A stretch of DNA of 64,000 nucleotides. Source: Ruegeria atlantica. Lineage in GTDB: Bacteria > Pseudomonadota > Alphaproteobacteria > Rhodobacterales > Rhodobacteraceae. The notes under the pieces were generated by a model. It had not been told where the DNA came from. It did not search any database and saw only the letters and a program-made list of their open reading frames with translations. The stretch's first letter is position 1, and each line of letters starts with the position of its first letter. The DNA is taken from NCBI RefSeq assembly GCF_013033965.1, contig NZ_WQFE01000008.1:124001-188000 (forward strand), read 5' to 3'. Both the position numbers and the translations under genes were made by a program. Shown here one piece after another: positions 41,856 to 52,466 of this stretch.

Positions 41856-44800
41856 AGGCCACGTCGCGCACCACGCCGGTAGGATTTCAGCGATGGCTTG
41901 CGCGGCGCGCTATCATCTTCGGTCCGGCTATCGATAAATGCCGCAAGCCGCGCAATTGAAGGGTACTCCAGCAGGTGCCGCGCCTCGACGTTCAATTCGG
42001 CATCAATCATACGCGCCGCAATCCGGAACACCGTCAGAGAATCCGCGCCGAGAGCAAACAGGGTCTGCGAGGTCGAGATGTTCTCGATCCCCAATGCATC
42101 TTCCCAAATCTTGGCCATTTTCTTTTCGGTTGGGGTTCCGGGTTCGGTGTAAAGGGCCGTCACTGTGGCCTTAACGTCGGGATCAGGCAACGCTTTTCGA
42201 TCCAGCTTATCGTTGCCTGTTTTGGGCAGATTGCGCAGGAAAACCCAAGCAGACGGAACCATATAATTGGGCAGTCGATCCGCCAAGGCTGCGCTTAAAT
42301 GTTCTGGCTTGGGATCATGTCCGGGTGCGGCCACGATGTATCCGACCAGCTGGGTGTCGCCGCGCGGCGATGGCCGCAACGCGGCGGCCGCAGCCTGAAC
42401 GCCGGCGATTGCGCGCATCGCAGCCTCGATCTCGCCCAATTCAATACGGAAACCACGCAACTTGATCTGACCATCATTGCGCCCCATAACCTGAATCGAA
42501 CCATCGGCAAGGCGGCGGGCTAGGTCACCGGTCTTATACAGCGTCCGGGACCGCCCGTTCAGACTCACGTCTCGGAATACCGCCTTGGTCAGGTCATCCC
42601 GGCGGAAATACCCTTTGGCCAGGCCTGCTCCACCAATGTTCAGCTCTCCCACTGCACCGATAGGCAGCGGTGCGTCATCAGCGCCCAAAACATGCAACTC
42701 GGTGTTGGCAATCGGATGGCCGATCGTGATTGGATCATCAGAGTTGACCCGGGATATGGCCGACCAAATGGTCGTCTCGGTTGGGCCATACACGTTCCAA
42801 AGGTCTGCGCCATGGGCCAGCAGTTTCGCTGCCAGATCCGCCGGCAACGGCTCGCCCCCTGCCAACAGGGTCAGCCCAGCGCCGGGCTCCAGCCCAGCCT
42901 CCAAAAGCATCGTCCACAGGGTGGGTGTGGCCTGGATATGTGTGACATCACCGCGTTTGAGACGTTCAACCAACCGGAAACCGTCCAAAACATCTTCCTG
43001 CGCTGCGATGGCGACCTGACCACCTTGCAGCAACGGCAGGAACAGCTCCAACACAGAGATATCGAACATCGTGGTCGTCACCGACAGCATAACCGAGCTT
43101 TGGTCGAAGCCGGGCTCATGCGCCATGGATGTCAGCAAGTTGATAACTGCACGGTGGCCAATCTCGACCCCCTTGGGCGCGCCGGTCGAGCCCGATGTGA
43201 ACATCACATAGGCGGTCGGATCGACCTGATCCCTTACCAAAGCCGGAATACCACCTGGCTTGATCCGGTCAATTTGCAACTCGATCAGATCAAGATCTTG
43301 CGCAAACTCAGGCAATGTAGCTTGATCATGCAGGATCGCTGACACATCTGCCGCCTCAAGGATCATACGCAACCGAGACGCCGGTTGGGCATAATCAATG
43401 GGGACGTAAGCGTTGCCACTTTTCATAACGCCAAGCAAAGCCGCCAAACACCGAACCGAGCGGGTCATTGCAACGGCAACACGCCCTCCGAACCCATGCA
43501 CTTGCGCCTGAATATCAGCGGCAATCGCGTCACTCAGCCGATCCAATTCACTGTACGTGAGCTTTTCGTTGTTGTCCTCGGCCGCGACCGCGTCACCACG
43601 AGACTTCACGGTTCTGGAAACAAGCTCGTGCAATGTCGGCATCTGAGGCAGGTCTTCAGCCGTTTGATTGACGGTTTCGATCATCCAGTCGCGTTCTTCT
43701 GTGGGCTGAACCGCGATCTCGGAAAGCGGCCGCATGGTGTCAGAGGCCAGATCGGTCAAAACCGATTCAAAATACCCGATCCACCGCAAGACAGTGTCTT
43801 CGTCATACACGTCGGCGTTGTAGTCAACATCAACGCGCAACCCATCTCTACGCTCGACCACGTTGAAGAACAGATCGAAATTGGCAGCTGATTTTGGATT
43901 CGGCGACATGGTTGCCCTTAGCGGCCCCATCTCAACGGCTTCGCTCAGGCGCTCGAGGTTAAACTGGATCTCGGTCAAGGGAAGACGGTTCAGCGTGCGT
44001 TCTATATCCAGATCGCGCACAAGCGTTCCGTACGTGTATTCCTGATGGTCGAAAGCACTCATGACCTTGTCTCGCACCTGGGATAGAAACTCAGCTGCTG
44101 GCACGTTTGGGTCCTGGATGGTGCGGATGGGCAGGAAATTCACGCAATGACCAACCATATCGCTGTTATCCAGCAGCGCCTGACCACCGGTTGGAACACC
44201 CAAGACCAGATCATTTGATCCTGTCAGGCGTCCGAAAACAATCTGCAGCGACGCGAACAATGTGGCAAACAGCGTGCACCCATGCGCCGCACCAGCCTTT
44301 CTTGCGGCCTGAGAGATGTCTTCCGGTATGAACGCGGTACATGATGCGCCGGCGAAAGTTTTGATGGCAGGCCGGGGTCGGTCGGTTGGGATTTCTGGCA
44401 GCTCAACGGGTTCTGCGTACTGTTTCCGCCAGTAGGTCTCTGTTGGTGCCAGATTTTGCTTGCTGGCTTGCGCGGCAGCATAAGCGGCAAACGACGGTGC
44501 CGGCGCCAGATCGACGGACAGGCCCATTACCTTTTCGGCATAAAACGCCGCAAGATCCGAACCCAGCACATTAAATGACCAACCGTCGCACACGATGTGA
44601 TGCGCGTTTATCACCAGTACATGGTCTTCTTCAGACAAACGGGCAAGAAAAGCACGCAAAGGTGGGCCTGAAATCAGGTCGATTTCAGTTGATGAGTCCC
44701 GTTTTACTAGTTCATCCAATCCTGCTTGGGGATCAGCCTGAGCACTCAGATCCTCCAGCGCCAAAGGCAATTCGTACGGTTCGAGGATGTCGAAGGTTTC

Positions 44801-47800
44801 TCCGGTTTTGGCGAAGACCATCCGCAATCCGTCATGTCTTTCGATCACCCGGTTCAGCGCGTGCTGAAGCGCCTTTGAATCCAGCGGGCCCTGGAGTCGC
44901 AGAGATACGCTTTCGTTGAAACTACAAGAAGCGCGCGCGCCAAGCTGGCTGGTCATCCAAACTTCGCGCTGTGCTTCGGTCAGCGGGATCCTCTTGGTCG
45001 GTGAACCGACTAGTGGCACAGGCTCGGCGGGGCGTGCTTCACAGTCGCCCACCAAGATTCCAACAGACCTGAGTGTATCAACGCTGGATTCGAACGCTGT
45101 CACAACCGCCTGGAAGTCTTGGTCGGAATGGGCTGTCGTAAAGATGCACGGATAGCCAACCTGCAAATGAACGCCAGCCATCCTCATCAGAGGGAAGAAC
45201 AGCGCCGCGTTTGGATCGTGATCCGTCAAGTTCGGTATGAACCAACTGGAATAAGTTTCCAGCAAGCGTGGCAGGCCGCGTGCCTCAAGTATGTCATTCA
45301 TCTGACCGACGGCTTTGGCCGTGCGCTCGGCAGTGCCTTGCCAGAGGTCTTCGCCGTGCGCCTCAATATGATCCAGTGTTGCACCAACAGCTGCAACCAC
45401 TAGTGGATGGCGTACAAAGGTTCCCGCAAAGAAGGTCGGAGACGCCTCGGGCACTGAGTCATCGCCGTACTGCCACATGCCGCCATCCAGTGCGTCCATG
45501 AACCGGGCAGAGCCAGCCAGCATGCCGATTGGCATACCACCCCCGACCACCTTGCCGTAGGTGGCCATGTCCGCCTGTATATCCCATTCTCCCTGCATAC
45601 CTCGGAGACCAACACGAAAACCGGTGACGACCTCATCAAACACCAGCGCGGTGCTGTTTTCGCCCGTGATCTCACGCAACTCGCGCACAAAGTCCTTGGG
45701 ACGCAGTTCGGGATGTCGACTTTGCACAGGCTCAACGATGACGGCTGCAATATCGTCGATGTTTTCGCGAATCCACGCCGCGCTTTCCGCCACACCATAG
45801 GGCAGAACGACCATGTTTGAGAGGCTGGATCGAGGAATGCCCGGCGCAATGGGCAGCGCCGCGGGGGTGTCACCACCCCGACTTTTGCCTTTGACCAGAA
45901 CCTCGTCAAATTGACCATGGTAGTCGTTACCGAAGACTACAATGCGTTCCCGGCCTGTGACAGCACGGGCCAATCGCATGGCGGCCATCACCGCCTCGGA
46001 CCCTGTATTGCAGAACGTTGCCCGCTCGTGGCCCACAATCTTTGCAAACCGTTCAGCCACCGGACCGGCCAAATCGCTTTGGGGACCAATGGCAAACCCC
46101 CGTTCCATCTGTTTGGCCACGGCATCAACAACAAAGTCCGGAGAATGACCGAACGCCGTCTGCCCAAAACCGTTGACCAGATCAATGAATTCATTACCGT
46201 CGATGTCCCAAATCCGCGATCCCTTCGAACGGTCACATACAATCGGGAACACCATCTCTTTCCACTCGGAACGGAAGCCCGCAGCCGATCGTGGGTCAGC
46301 CATGACATGCCGATAGCTCTGGACGTAATCCTTGGATTTGGCGTGCCGTGCGCTGACGCGAGCAGCAAGGTCCTGTGCAAAAGCCAATTGCTCGGGTGAC
46401 AATTCACCGCCGGACGCATTGGTCGCGCGACCGATCGAAAATCCGGATTTCGACTTGGACTTTGCTGACCCTTCGTCTACGTCCTTGGCTTGCAACCGGG
46501 CTGAAACCAGAGGCACGCTGGCTGTGTCAGCAGCCGCCTTCGGCTGAACACCGGACAACACCTGAAGCTGCTGCGCAAACAATGTCTGCATCGCAGAAAC
46601 CTGCGCCTGCAGGACCGAGGCCACCGATCCATCGCCGGGTGGCTGATCACTCCCCGACGAAGTGGTCGCGCCCAAAGTAACGGCAGGCGCTGCATTGCCC
46701 GACCGAGCAGGTACGACCGTATCGGGTTCCTGTACAACGGTTTCAACTGGCATGGCTTCATCCAGATAATCCACCACCGCCGCAGTCGTCGGATAATTGG
46801 CCAGCAATTGGCGGAATGTCAGATCGACCCCGTAATCCGCAGTAAGTCGTTGGGTAACCTGCCCCAAAAAAAGGGAATCAAACCCAAGTTCCAAAAAAGT
46901 AGCCGTTGCGTCATCCGGCCCAAGATCTTCGCCAGACACATCCCTCAAAATAGCCAGAACTTCGTTGGTCAATCGCGACCTGCGATCAATCGGCTCGGCA
47001 GGAGTTGAACCTGGCACAGCCGGCATCTCACTGCCGCTAGAAACAGAATTCATCGGCAACGGGGACTGAGCGGCCACAGCGTTTTGCCGCGCCGTGTTCG
47101 AAGATGCGGGGCCATCCACCCAGTGCAGATTGCGCTGAAACGGATAGGTTGGCAGCGGCACTCGTTTGTTGCCGCGCTGACCGAGCTTGTCCCACTCAAC
47201 TGGAACTCCGCAGCTCCACAAACGGCCCATTGCTGTCGCCATCGCCACTTCGTCGGTTTGCGGGCGCGTATGGTCCGGAAGGGATTGCACGATCGCAACT
47301 GATGCATCACGGGACAGGGTTTGTGCGCTGAATGCCGAAAGCGTGTTTCCCGCGCCGACCTCAAGCAATGCGGTTGGTCCGTCTTCCGTAAGCTTGGATA
47401 TAGCCAAACCGAAGTTCACCGCAGCGCGCGCTTGATTGGCCCAATAGGCCGGATCGGTGCATTGACCGTCGGTCACCCAGTCGCCGGTGACACAACTGAC
47501 ATATGGAACTCGCGTTGGTCGCAATCTCGTTTCTGCAATCGCGCTTTCGAGCGCATCACAAACCGGATCCATCATACGAGAGTGGAAGGCATGAGACGTG
47601 TGCAGGCGCGTACATGGTATGTCGGCCGCCTTCAGTCGTTCCTCAATCGCATCAATCGCATCAAATTCGCCGGCCAGCACATTTAGGCGCGGCGCGTTGC
47701 ACGCAGCAATATCGACAGTTTCGTCCAGATGCGCCTCAAGTTCGTCAAGCCGCGCGCGTACCGACAGCATCGCGCCGCCGGGTTGAGCCTGCATCAACTG

Positions 47801-50800
47801 CCCACGTTTTGCGATGATTGACAGGCCTGTTTCAAAGTCCATCACGCCGCCAAGCGCCGCGGCTGTGAATTCACCAACCGAATGCCCGATCATCGCTGCC
47901 GGGGTCACCCCTCGGGCCATCCACAAACGTGCACAGGCGTATTGGGTCAGGAACAAAGCGGGCTGCGTCAGTCGGGTTTCGCGCAGCGCGCGCGCAAGAT
48001 CCTGGTCGCTAGGATCGCCAAAGCAGAGCATTGTTTTGACGTCCATTCCAAGAACAGGGCGCAGGATTTCCGCACCCTGATCAATCCACCGAGCAAACTC
48101 GGGCTCAGCACGGTACAACCCACTGCCCATGCCGGGGTATTGAGAGCCCTGACCAGGGAACATGAATGCAACCGACGGGTTATCCTGCAATACCGGCTTT
48201 CGCACAGCCGGCGCCGAACGCAGCGCGTTCACCACCTCTGCCCGATCACCTCCGGCAACGGCCTGACGGAATTCAAATTCAGCGCGGCCTTCCTGTAGCG
48301 TATAGGCGACATCAGCCAAGTGTGGTGCGTCGGGCTGTTCCAGCGCGTCGGCCAACCGATCCTGCATTTCAGTCAGTGCCTCAGGTGTCTTGGCGGACAA
48401 AACAATCGCCTGAACACAACGATCCTCTGCATCGCGCGGTAGACCCGGAGCTTCTTCCATCACCAAATGCACATTGGTCCCACCTACTCCGAATGAACTG
48501 ACGCCCGCTCGGAATGGACCATCCTGTGCCCACTCAGACACAGAGTCCGGGACCCTGAACCCCGATCCATCCAATTCGATCCGTGAATTCAGCGTGCTGA
48601 AATTTGCCACCGGTGGGATTGTGCGGTGAGTCAGCATCAGCGCGGTCTTTATCACCCCGACCACCCCTGCCGCCGCGTCCAGATGGCCGATATTCCCTTT
48701 GACAGAACCCAACGTGCATCCACCATCAGAGTGCACGTCCCCAAAGGCCTGACGCAATCCTTTAATTTCAATCGGATCACCCAGTGGGGTCGCCGTTCCG
48801 TGGCATTCAATGTACGACACAGTACCAGGCGCTATGCCTGCATCCTCATGCGCGCGGCGGATTGCATCAGCTTGCCCAACTACGGTTGGCGCAGTGTACG
48901 AGATCTTGTCGGCCCCGTCATTATTGATGCCAGCACCACGGATAACCGCGTGGATATGGTCTCCGTCGGCAACAGCGTCCTTCAAGCGCCGCAAGGCCAC
49001 GACACCGGCGCCATGCCCAAACACCGTTCCGCTGGCTTGCGCATCAAACGGGCGGCAAACGCCATCATCCGACGCAAGCCCGCCTTCCTGCGCAACATAC
49101 CCGCGATTTTGCGGAAAGGTGATCGAAACCCCACCAGCCAAAGCCATATCACATTGCCGGGACCGCAGGGCCATCATCGCCTGAGATACCGCAGTCAATG
49201 AACTGGAACAGGCTGTCAGAACCGTCATAGATGGACCCTTGAGGTCCAACTTGTAGGACACCCGGGTCGCCAGGCAATCGCCCAGGTTTCCGGTCATTTC
49301 GGCAAACTTTCCGGTCTGATAATTCGACGTGAAGTCCTCTGATCCTTTTCGGTCACCCAGAACATTGTGAATCAGGTAGGTGTTCATTGAGCACCCTGCA
49401 TAAACTCCCACGGGCATGTGCATTCGCCACGGATCATGTCCACTGTCTTCTAGCGCGTGATAGCAGATCTCCAAAAAAATACGCGCCTGAGGGTCGGTGA
49501 CGGCAGCCTCTCGGGCGTGCATGCCAAAGAATTTGGCATCGAACATGCCCGCATCGGGCAAGCCCGGACGGACAGGAACATAGCTGTCTTTTGCCCGCTC
49601 CTCGGGCGAGAAACTGTCGTCCAGTTCTTCTGCTTGGAATGGCTTGATCAAGTTGTCGCCGTTCCGGATATGTTTCCAAAACTCATCCAGTGAGTTCACA
49701 CCGGGCAGCTTTGCGGCCATGCCAACAATGGCAACTGCGTCTTCTGGCAGGTCTGGTTGGACAGAGGTTACTTCGTGACGTTCCGGCTGGGGATCTGCAC
49801 TCGTCACATCTACAGGGCCTTTTACAGCAAGATCCGCAATCGCTGTCGACAATGGCCCCAATCGTGGCGTCTCAAACATCAGGGTGATGTCGAAAGTCAC
49901 GCCCAAACGCTTCGTGATTTCTGCATGCGCGCTTATAAGTTGCAAAGATGTGCCGCCAGCCTCGAAAAAAGTTGCAAACTCGTTCAAAGGGCCACAACCA
50001 AGTTGTTCGTCATAGACCTTGGCAATGATCGCTTGTACTTCGGTCGCGCCCATCCTGGTGCGCTTCGAGCGGAACGCAACAACGGTATCGGTTTCGGCTT
50101 CGTCCTCAGGTGCCTCAACACTGCGCACCAATGCTTTGCGGTCGATCTTGCTGTTGACGGTCAAAGGAAACTCGGCCAGCACCCGGTTCACCCGAGGCAG
50201 GCATCCGTCCGGAAGCACCTTGCCCAGTTCATCCATAACATCGCTAGTAAAGGCCTTTTGATCCGCAGGCATTTCCCCCGCGGGTTTCAAAAATGCAGCG
50301 ATCCGCTTATCGCCTGTTTTTGCGGTAATCAGCGCAACGGCGGCGTCGACCAACATTGGAATTTCACGCAGATGGTGTTCGATCTCATCCAGCTCAATGC
50401 GGCGCCCGCCGATCTTTACCTGTCTGTCGACGCGCCCGAGAAACTCGTAAACACCGTTGTCACGACACCGGGCCAGATCTCCGGTCAGGTAGACTTGGCC
50501 ACTGCGACCCTGGCGCGGATCTGGAATAAACGACTCTGCGGTACGTTCAGGCTTGTTGAGGTATTCTGTTGCAACGCCGGGACCTGCGGCCACCAGTTGT
50601 CCCACATCCCCAATCGGCAGCTCCTTATAATTTTCATCGACAACAAAACACTCGCAATGGCCTGTTGGCAGGCCGATGGGTATGGACCCACCGTCCAGAT
50701 CTTCCGACGTCACAAGATGCATCGTGGTAAATACCGAATTTTCAGTCGGGCCATACCCGTTGATGACTTCGATGTCCGGATAGGCATTCATCAATTGGCG

Positions 50801-51676
50801 CACATGCGAAGAAGACAAGACATCGCCGCCGGCACCAAACTGTCTCAACCCACCCAGCGCATCCAGATGATGCTCGATCATCAGATGCGACAACCCGGTA
50901 TAGAAGTAAGCGACATTGACGTCGTAGCGCGAGATCGTCTCAGCCAAAACGCCCAAAGCAGGTTTCGGTTCGGTGACAACAGCGACCGCTCCGCCGTTCA
51001 AAAGAGGCGCCCAGATTTCCCAGGTCGAAACGTCGCAAGCAATGGTCGAGTTGGCCAGAGACACATCTCCGGGTTTCATCTGACCAGTCGGTTGATCATA
51101 TCCCAAGCGGGTAATGGCCCTATGAGGCAGAACCACACCTTTCGGCTGCCCGGTCGATCCAGATGTATACATGATATAGCAGGAATCGCCGCCTGCTCTG
51201 GTCGGAAAATAGTGATTGACCGCAGGTTCAGAATTCAACATTTCCCGAATGTTCAGGCGGGGAATGTCGCCCGAAGCAAACTCAATTGCCAAGTTTTCAT
51301 AGGGCTCTTCCCACAGGAGCGCCGAAGGCTTTGAGTCCCCCACCACATAACCCAATTGCTTGGAATCGTATGCGGGATCCAAGGGGACATAGACGCCGCC
51401 TGCGCGCATAATCCCGCACATGGTCAGGATGGCCTCAGGCGTTCGATCCGTAATCATCACGACATTGTCGCCAGGTCGTACGCCCCGGCTCATCAAGTGA
51501 CTGGCTATTCTGTCTGCGGCGGCCGCCACCTCTGCATACGTATACTGCCGACCACCACCCATCAGGGCGACTTTATCCGGTACGATAGAACAAACTCGCA
51601 AAAAGCTCTGATACAAGTCCAGCGCTGGATCAAATTTCAATGAACGCAATGAGCCTTCAGCAACACCATTTAACAT
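41852..51676 (-). CDS. Hybrid NRPS-PKS megasynthase: A-PCP-KS-AT-ACP-AmT-C-A-PCP
   Basis: Protein of 3274 residues from ATG 51676 (TTG 51694 possible). Order: adenylation A1 (about 25-505; 'YTSGSTGQPKG', 'NGYGPTENSVF', 'YLTGDLAR'); PCP1 (Ser577, 'EAGGTSLQL'); ketosynthase (about 648-1075; Cys823 in 'TACSSS', His959 'HGTATPLGDP', His998 'KGNIGHLDA'); acyltransferase (Ser1266 in 'GHSVGE', HAFH at 1362, which points to malonyl-CoA); ACP (Ser1601, 'LGFDSL'); a flexible linker; PLP aminotransferase of glutamate-semialdehyde type (about 1780-2210; Lys2042 'YGKVVGGGMP'); condensation domain (HHIVCDG at 2359); A2 (about 2680-3185); PCP2 (Ser3213, 'LGADSL'). There is no KR, DH, ER or TE. A2 pocket residues read DILQLGVIWK, a glycine-type code. 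A1 reads DVWYGGGVFK, which I cannot match. The AmT placement resembles iturin/mycosubtilin synthases. All active sites appear intact. Confidence 0.93.
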   Translation of the reverse strand: MLNGVAEGSLRSLKFDPALDLYQSFLRVCSIVPDKVALMGGGRQYTYAEVAAAADRIASHLMSRGVRPGDNVVMITDRTPEAILTMCGIMRAGGVYVPLDPAYDSKQLGYVVGDSKPSALLWEEPYENLAIEFASGDIPRLNIREMLNSEPAVNHYFPTRAGGDSCYIMYTSGSTGQPKGVVLPHRAITRLGYDQPTGQMKPGDVSLANSTIACDVSTWEIWAPLLNGGAVAVVTEPKPALGVLAETISRYDVNVAYFYTGLSHLMIEHHLDALGGLRQFGAGGDVLSSSHVRQLMNAYPDIEVINGYGPTENSVFTTMHLVTSEDLDGGSIPIGLPTGHCECFVVDENYKELPIGDVGQLVAAGPGVATEYLNKPERTAESFIPDPRQGRSGQVYLTGDLARCRDNGVYEFLGRVDRQVKIGGRRIELDEIEHHLREIPMLVDAAVALITAKTGDKRIAAFLKPAGEMPADQKAFTSDVMDELGKVLPDGCLPRVNRVLAEFPLTVNSKIDRKALVRSVEAPEDEAETDTVVAFRSKRTRMGATEVQAIIAKVYDEQLGCGPLNEFATFFEAGGTSLQLISAHAEITKRLGVTFDITLMFETPRLGPLSTAIADLAVKGPVDVTSADPQPERHEVTSVQPDLPEDAVAIVGMAAKLPGVNSLDEFWKHIRNGDNLIKPFQAEELDDSFSPEERAKDSYVPVRPGLPDAGMFDAKFFGMHAREAAVTDPQARIFLEICYHALEDSGHDPWRMHMPVGVYAGCSMNTYLIHNVLGDRKGSEDFTSNYQTGKFAEMTGNLGDCLATRVSYKLDLKGPSMTVLTACSSSLTAVSQAMMALRSRQCDMALAGGVSITFPQNRGYVAQEGGLASDDGVCRPFDAQASGTVFGHGAGVVALRRLKDAVADGDHIHAVIRGAGINNDGADKISYTAPTVVGQADAIRRAHEDAGIAPGTVSYIECHGTATPLGDPIEIKGLRQAFGDVHSDGGCTLGSVKGNIGHLDAAAGVVGVIKTALMLTHRTIPPVANFSTLNSRIELDGSGFRVPDSVSEWAQDGPFRAGVSSFGVGGTNVHLVMEEAPGLPRDAEDRCVQAIVLSAKTPEALTEMQDRLADALEQPDAPHLADVAYTLQEGRAEFEFRQAVAGGDRAEVVNALRSAPAVRKPVLQDNPSVAFMFPGQGSQYPGMGSGLYRAEPEFARWIDQGAEILRPVLGMDVKTMLCFGDPSDQDLARALRETRLTQPALFLTQYACARLWMARGVTPAAMIGHSVGEFTAAALGGVMDFETGLSIIAKRGQLMQAQPGGAMLSVRARLDELEAHLDETVDIAACNAPRLNVLAGEFDAIDAIEERLKAADIPCTRLHTSHAFHSRMMDPVCDALESAIAETRLRPTRVPYVSCVTGDWVTDGQCTDPAYWANQARAAVNFGLAISKLTEDGPTALLEVGAGNTLSAFSAQTLSRDASVAIVQSLPDHTRPQTDEVAMATAMGRLWSCGVPVEWDKLGQRGNKRVPLPTYPFQRNLHWVDGPASSNTARQNAVAAQSPLPMNSVSSGSEMPAVPGSTPAEPIDRRSRLTNEVLAILRDVSGEDLGPDDATATFLELGFDSLFLGQVTQRLTADYGVDLTFRQLLANYPTTAAVVDYLDEAMPVETVVQEPDTVVPARSGNAAPAVTLGATTSSGSDQPPGDGSVASVLQAQVSAMQTLFAQQLQVLSGVQPKAAADTASVPLVSARLQAKDVDEGSAKSKSKSGFSIGRATNASGGELSPEQLAFAQDLAARVSARHAKSKDYVQSYRHVMADPRSAAGFRSEWKEMVFPIVCDRSKGSRIWDIDGNEFIDLVNGFGQTAFGHSPDFVVDAVAKQMERGFAIGPQSDLAGPVAERFAKIVGHERATFCNTGSEAVMAAMRLARAVTGRERIVVFGNDYHGQFDEVLVKGKSRGGDTPAALPIAPGIPRSSLSNMVVLPYGVAESAAWIRENIDDIAAVIVEPVQSRHPELRPKDFVRELREITGENSTALVFDEVVTGFRVGLRGMQGEWDIQADMATYGKVVGGGMPIGMLAGSARFMDALDGGMWQYGDDSVPEASPTFFAGTFVRHPLVVAAVGATLDHIEAHGEDLWQGTAERTAKAVGQMNDILEARGLPRLLETYSSWFIPNLTDHDPNAALFFPLMRMAGVHLQVGYPCIFTTAHSDQDFQAVVTAFESSVDTLRSVGILVGDCEARPAEPVPLVGSPTKRIPLTEAQREVWMTSQLGARASCSFNESVSLRLQGPLDSKALQHALNRVIERHDGLRMVFAKTGETFDILEPYELPLALEDLSAQADPQAGLDELVKRDSSTEIDLISGPPLRAFLARLSEEDHVLVINAHHIVCDGWSFNVLGSDLAAFYAEKVMGLSVDLAPAPSFAAYAAAQASKQNLAPTETYWRKQYAEPVELPEIPTDRPRPAIKTFAGASCTAFIPEDISQAARKAGAAHGCTLFATLFASLQIVFGRLTGSNDLVLGVPTGGQALLDNSDMVGHCVNFLPIRTIQDPNVPAAEFLSQVRDKVMSAFDHQEYTYGTLVRDLDIERTLNRLPLTEIQFNLERLSEAVEMGPLRATMSPNPKSAANFDLFFNVVERRDGLRVDVDYNADVYDEDTVLRWIGYFESVLTDLASDTMRPLSEIAVQPTEERDWMIETVNQTAEDLPQMPTLHELVSRTVKSRGDAVAAEDNNEKLTYSELDRLSDAIAADIQAQVHGFGGRVAVAMTRSVRCLAALLGVMKSGNAYVPIDYAQPASRLRMILEAADVSAILHDQATLPEFAQDLDLIELQIDRIKPGGIPALVRDQVDPTAYVMFTSGSTGAPKGVEIGHRAVINLLTSMAHEPGFDQSSVMLSVTTTMFDISVLELFLPLLQGGQVAIAAQEDVLDGFRLVERLKRGDVTHIQATPTLWTMLLEAGLEPGAGLTLLAGGEPLPADLAAKLLAHGADLWNVYGPTETTIWSAISRVNSDDPITIGHPIANTELHVLGADDAPLPIGAVGELNIGGAGLAKGYFRRDDLTKAVFRDVSLNGRSRTLYKTGDLARRLADGSIQVMGRNDGQIKLRGFRIELGEIEAAMRAIAGVQAAAAALRPSPRGDTQLVGYIVAAPGHDPKPEHLSAALADRLPNYMVPSAWVFLRNLPKTGNDKLDRKALPDPDVKATVTALYTEPGTPTEKKMAKIWEDALGIENISTSQTLFALGADSLTVFRIAARMIDAELNVEARHLLEYPSIARLAAFIDSRTEDDSAPRKPSLKSYRRGARRGL

Positions 51677-52466
51677 AGCAACCCCACACAACAATCAGAG
51701 GGGATCTCGCAGCGCTCGACGCAATAAAACCACGCCTTCGGCCTTGCCCTACGAAATTTGCATACACCCCCTCAGGCGAAAAACGTCGGCAAATAATAAC
51801 GAATTGGATGGAGGCTAGGGTATTGCATGACTGTGTGGCTGTCGACTCTTCGCTGTGTCAGGTTGAAACCAGCGCGGAACGGATGTTTCAAGCTCTGGTA
51901 GCATGACCTACATAACATTGAAAACTAAATGGAAAACTATGTCTCGCAGCGCATGGGTTCACCTGTAAGCAGTGACTGTACCTAGCACTCAACCATGAAG
52001 CGCAGTCTAATGTGGACTCTTGGATTGGTATTGTTTCCATTTTAGACACAAAAGTCGCGCGCGTTCCTGCCCGTGCTTACAACCTCGGCCAATCTAAAAC
52101 GTGAAGAGTTTAACGATTCGACCCGTCTGCGAAGCTACGCGATCATGTTGCGCGCCTTTGGGGTAAAACCTCGGAACAGTCTAAGGTTCTGATAATCTGG
52201 AATACTTCCAAGAAGCAGCATACAACGAATTGGAACGTTACAACTCTTGCCACCCTTGTTGTTCGGCAGAGAGTCTCAATTCCACATCGGTGTCGCGGGC
52301 GTGTTAGCAGCAGCGTACGGGCCGGGACTCCCAACAGGGTTTTGTATCGGATCGATGCTTGCGTCCGAACCGAACAAGCCACCTACCTTGCAGGCGGGTC
52401 TGGATCTTTGCAATGGAAGTGAACCGCAGGCATAGTCGGCAAAGCCAGAAATCAGAGGCCTCGAGA
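51677..52466. promoter_or_regulatory. Long non-coding region upstream of the megasynthase
   Basis: About 790 bases between the divergent megasynthase and the DUF2520 gene. It must hold the megasynthase promoter. Base composition is more AT-rich than the flanking genes around 51900-52080. An open minus-strand frame of 79 codons at 52143-52382 lacks a ribosome site and recognisable motifs. I see no tRNA, IS element, or strong hairpin. Confidence 0.4.

Noticed and set aside
49757..51334. A 525-codon open frame on the plus strand opposite the megasynthase
   Set aside because: It lies antisense to the A1 and PCP1 coding sequence, has no recognisable domain and has a composition expected from a reverse frame of GC-rich coding DNA.
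52143..52382. A 79-codon minus-strand frame upstream of the megasynthase
   Set aside because: No ribosome site, many Arg and Cys codons typical of random frames, and no family.
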